Shown here: positions 5,991-6,627 of the stretch, piece by piece
How positions within the stretch are numbered: the first letter of the stretch is position 1
Layout: the number at the start of each line of letters is the position of its first letter
Source: an uncultured Oscillospiraceae bacterium
GTDB taxonomy: Bacteria; Bacillota; Clostridia; Oscillospirales; Oscillospiraceae
NCBI GenBank assembly: GCA_949093475.1
Contig: CARXAY010000074.1
Coordinates: 1 to 6,627 of the forward strand
Length of the DNA stretch: 6,627 nucleotides
Reading direction: 5' to 3'
Program-made: the position numbers and the translations under genes
Notes under the pieces: generated by a model
Told to the model about the DNA's origin: nothing
Databases searched by the model: none
The model's input: only the letters and a program-made list of their open reading frames with translations

Positions 5991-6620
5991 TTATCCCTTT
6001 ACAGAGGCGGCCATGAACTCACCCAACATCTCCGGGGACAACCCTCCGGCAGTCAGCTCTGTCACAAGGGATGTAAAGTGATCAACCTTTTCAGATGGAA
6101 ACCGCAAAGTGAGGGTGGCCTGATCGGCGTAGGCGATGTCGTCCACCGCCCCGTCGCACTGGGTACAGAGCAATTTAAGCTGCTCCAGCAGGGGATAGGG
6201 CGCGGTGAGAGACAGCCTTGTCCACGGCTGCATCTTTCCTACTCCTGCGGTGTCCAGTGTGTCCCGGGCCGTTTGGGAATAGGCCCGCACCAGACCGCCC
6301 GCCCCCAGCAAAACGCCGCCGAAGTACCGGGTGACCACGCAGCAGAGGTTGGTCACGTCCGCTTTTTGAAAGACGCTGAGCATGGGGACGCCGGCCGTGC
6401 CCTGCGGCTCGCCGTCGTCGGAGTACCGCTCCACGCCGCTTTCCAGACGGTAGCACCAGCAGTTGTGCCGGGCGTCCCGGTGGCGTTTTTTCACGGCTTC
6501 CATGTGGGCGCGGGCCTCCTCCTCGGTCTCCACCCGCCAGAGCTGGCCGATGAACCGGGAGCGCTTCTCCACCAGCTCCGCCTCGCCGTACCCGGCGGGC
6601 ACCAGATAGCTGTCCATCAT
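5991..6620 (-). CDS. yigZ: YigZ/IMPACT (UPF0029) family protein
   Basis: This is a conserved soluble protein of the IMPACT family (E. coli YigZ, B. subtilis YvyE); eukaryotic IMPACT modulates translation-stress signalling through GCN1, but the bacterial role is not settled. The 209-residue product has the normal family length. N-terminal UPF0029 domain landmarks are KRSRFIGQL (19-27), HRDARHNCWCY (47-57), SDDGEPQGTAGVPML (67-81) and VVTRYFGGVLLGAGGLVRAY (95-114). The part from about 135 to 205 fits the small C-terminal ferredoxin-like DUF1949 domain. Two adjacent ATGs (6620 and 6617) are possible starts; MMDSYLVPAGYGE resembles family N-termini closely, so the protein looks complete. Only seven bases (GGGCGGG on this strand) precede the start, so its ribosome site and promoter are mostly outside the window. 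It ends 112 bases before dgt and may be a separate transcription unit or read through into it. Confidence 0.95.
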   Translation of the reverse strand: MMDSYLVPAGYGEAELVEKRSRFIGQLWRVETEEEARAHMEAVKKRHRDARHNCWCYRLESGVERYSDDGEPQGTAGVPMLSVFQKADVTNLCCVVTRYFGGVLLGAGGLVRAYSQTARDTLDTAGVGKMQPWTRLSLTAPYPLLEQLKLLCTQCDGAVDDIAYADQATLTLRFPSEKVDHFTSLVTELTAGGLSPEMLGEFMAASVKG

Positions 6621-6627
6621 CCCGCCC

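Noticed and set aside
4787..6016. Open frame (409 codons) on the + strand opposite dgt and the dgt-yigZ spacer
   Set aside because: It is a shadow of dgt; the part crossing the spacer shows no domain and the start has no good ribosome site.
1..6627. tRNA or rRNA genes, CRISPR arrays, insertion sequences, attachment sites or phage genes
   Set aside because: I looked for cloverleaf-like segments, regularly spaced repeats, transposase or integrase motifs and flanking inverted repeats, and saw none. Nearly all bases belong to seven core-type genes.

Overview
The window is GC-rich DNA from a Gram-positive anaerobe of the Clostridia. The best guess is an Oscillospiraceae/Ruminococcaceae gut bacterium. 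This is inferred from strong Shine-Dalgarno sites (AGGAGG type), the gene order dgt-dnaG-rpoD, the Firmicutes style of the DnaG, Dgt and SigA proteins, and high GC. No species can be named from the sequence alone.

Layout, left to right: (1) On the + strand, the 3' part of azlC (cut by the window edge) and a complete azlD overlap by one base. Together they encode a two-subunit branched-chain amino acid exporter. The pair ends at a strong hairpin terminator at about 869-903, which also touches the end of the converging gene. (2) On the - strand, a tight cluster reads, in transcription order, dgt (5878-4874), dnaG (4836-3052), rpoD/sigA (3055-1715) and a divergent RadC-family JAB-domain gene (1708-902). 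dnaG and rpoD overlap by four bases (ATGA), and rpoD and the radC-like gene are six bases apart and in the same reading frame. (3) Upstream of dgt, on the same strand, lies a YigZ/IMPACT-family gene (6620-5991). A 112-base intergenic spacer with small inverted repeats separates them and may hold a promoter.

The - strand cluster is a clostridial form of the 'macromolecular synthesis' operon: a dNTP triphosphohydrolase, the replication primase and the housekeeping sigma factor, probably co-transcribed, with no rpsU in view. The trailing radC-like gene keeps the HxHPxG...SxxD half of the JAMM metal site. It appears to have lost the conserved glutamate and the helix-hairpin-helix loop, and it carries a basic, proline-rich C-terminal extension.

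Most of the window is conserved core genome. I found no mobile element, CRISPR array, tRNA or rRNA, and no convincing new system. The points most worth a second look are the degenerate RadC-like protein and its in-frame junction with rpoD.
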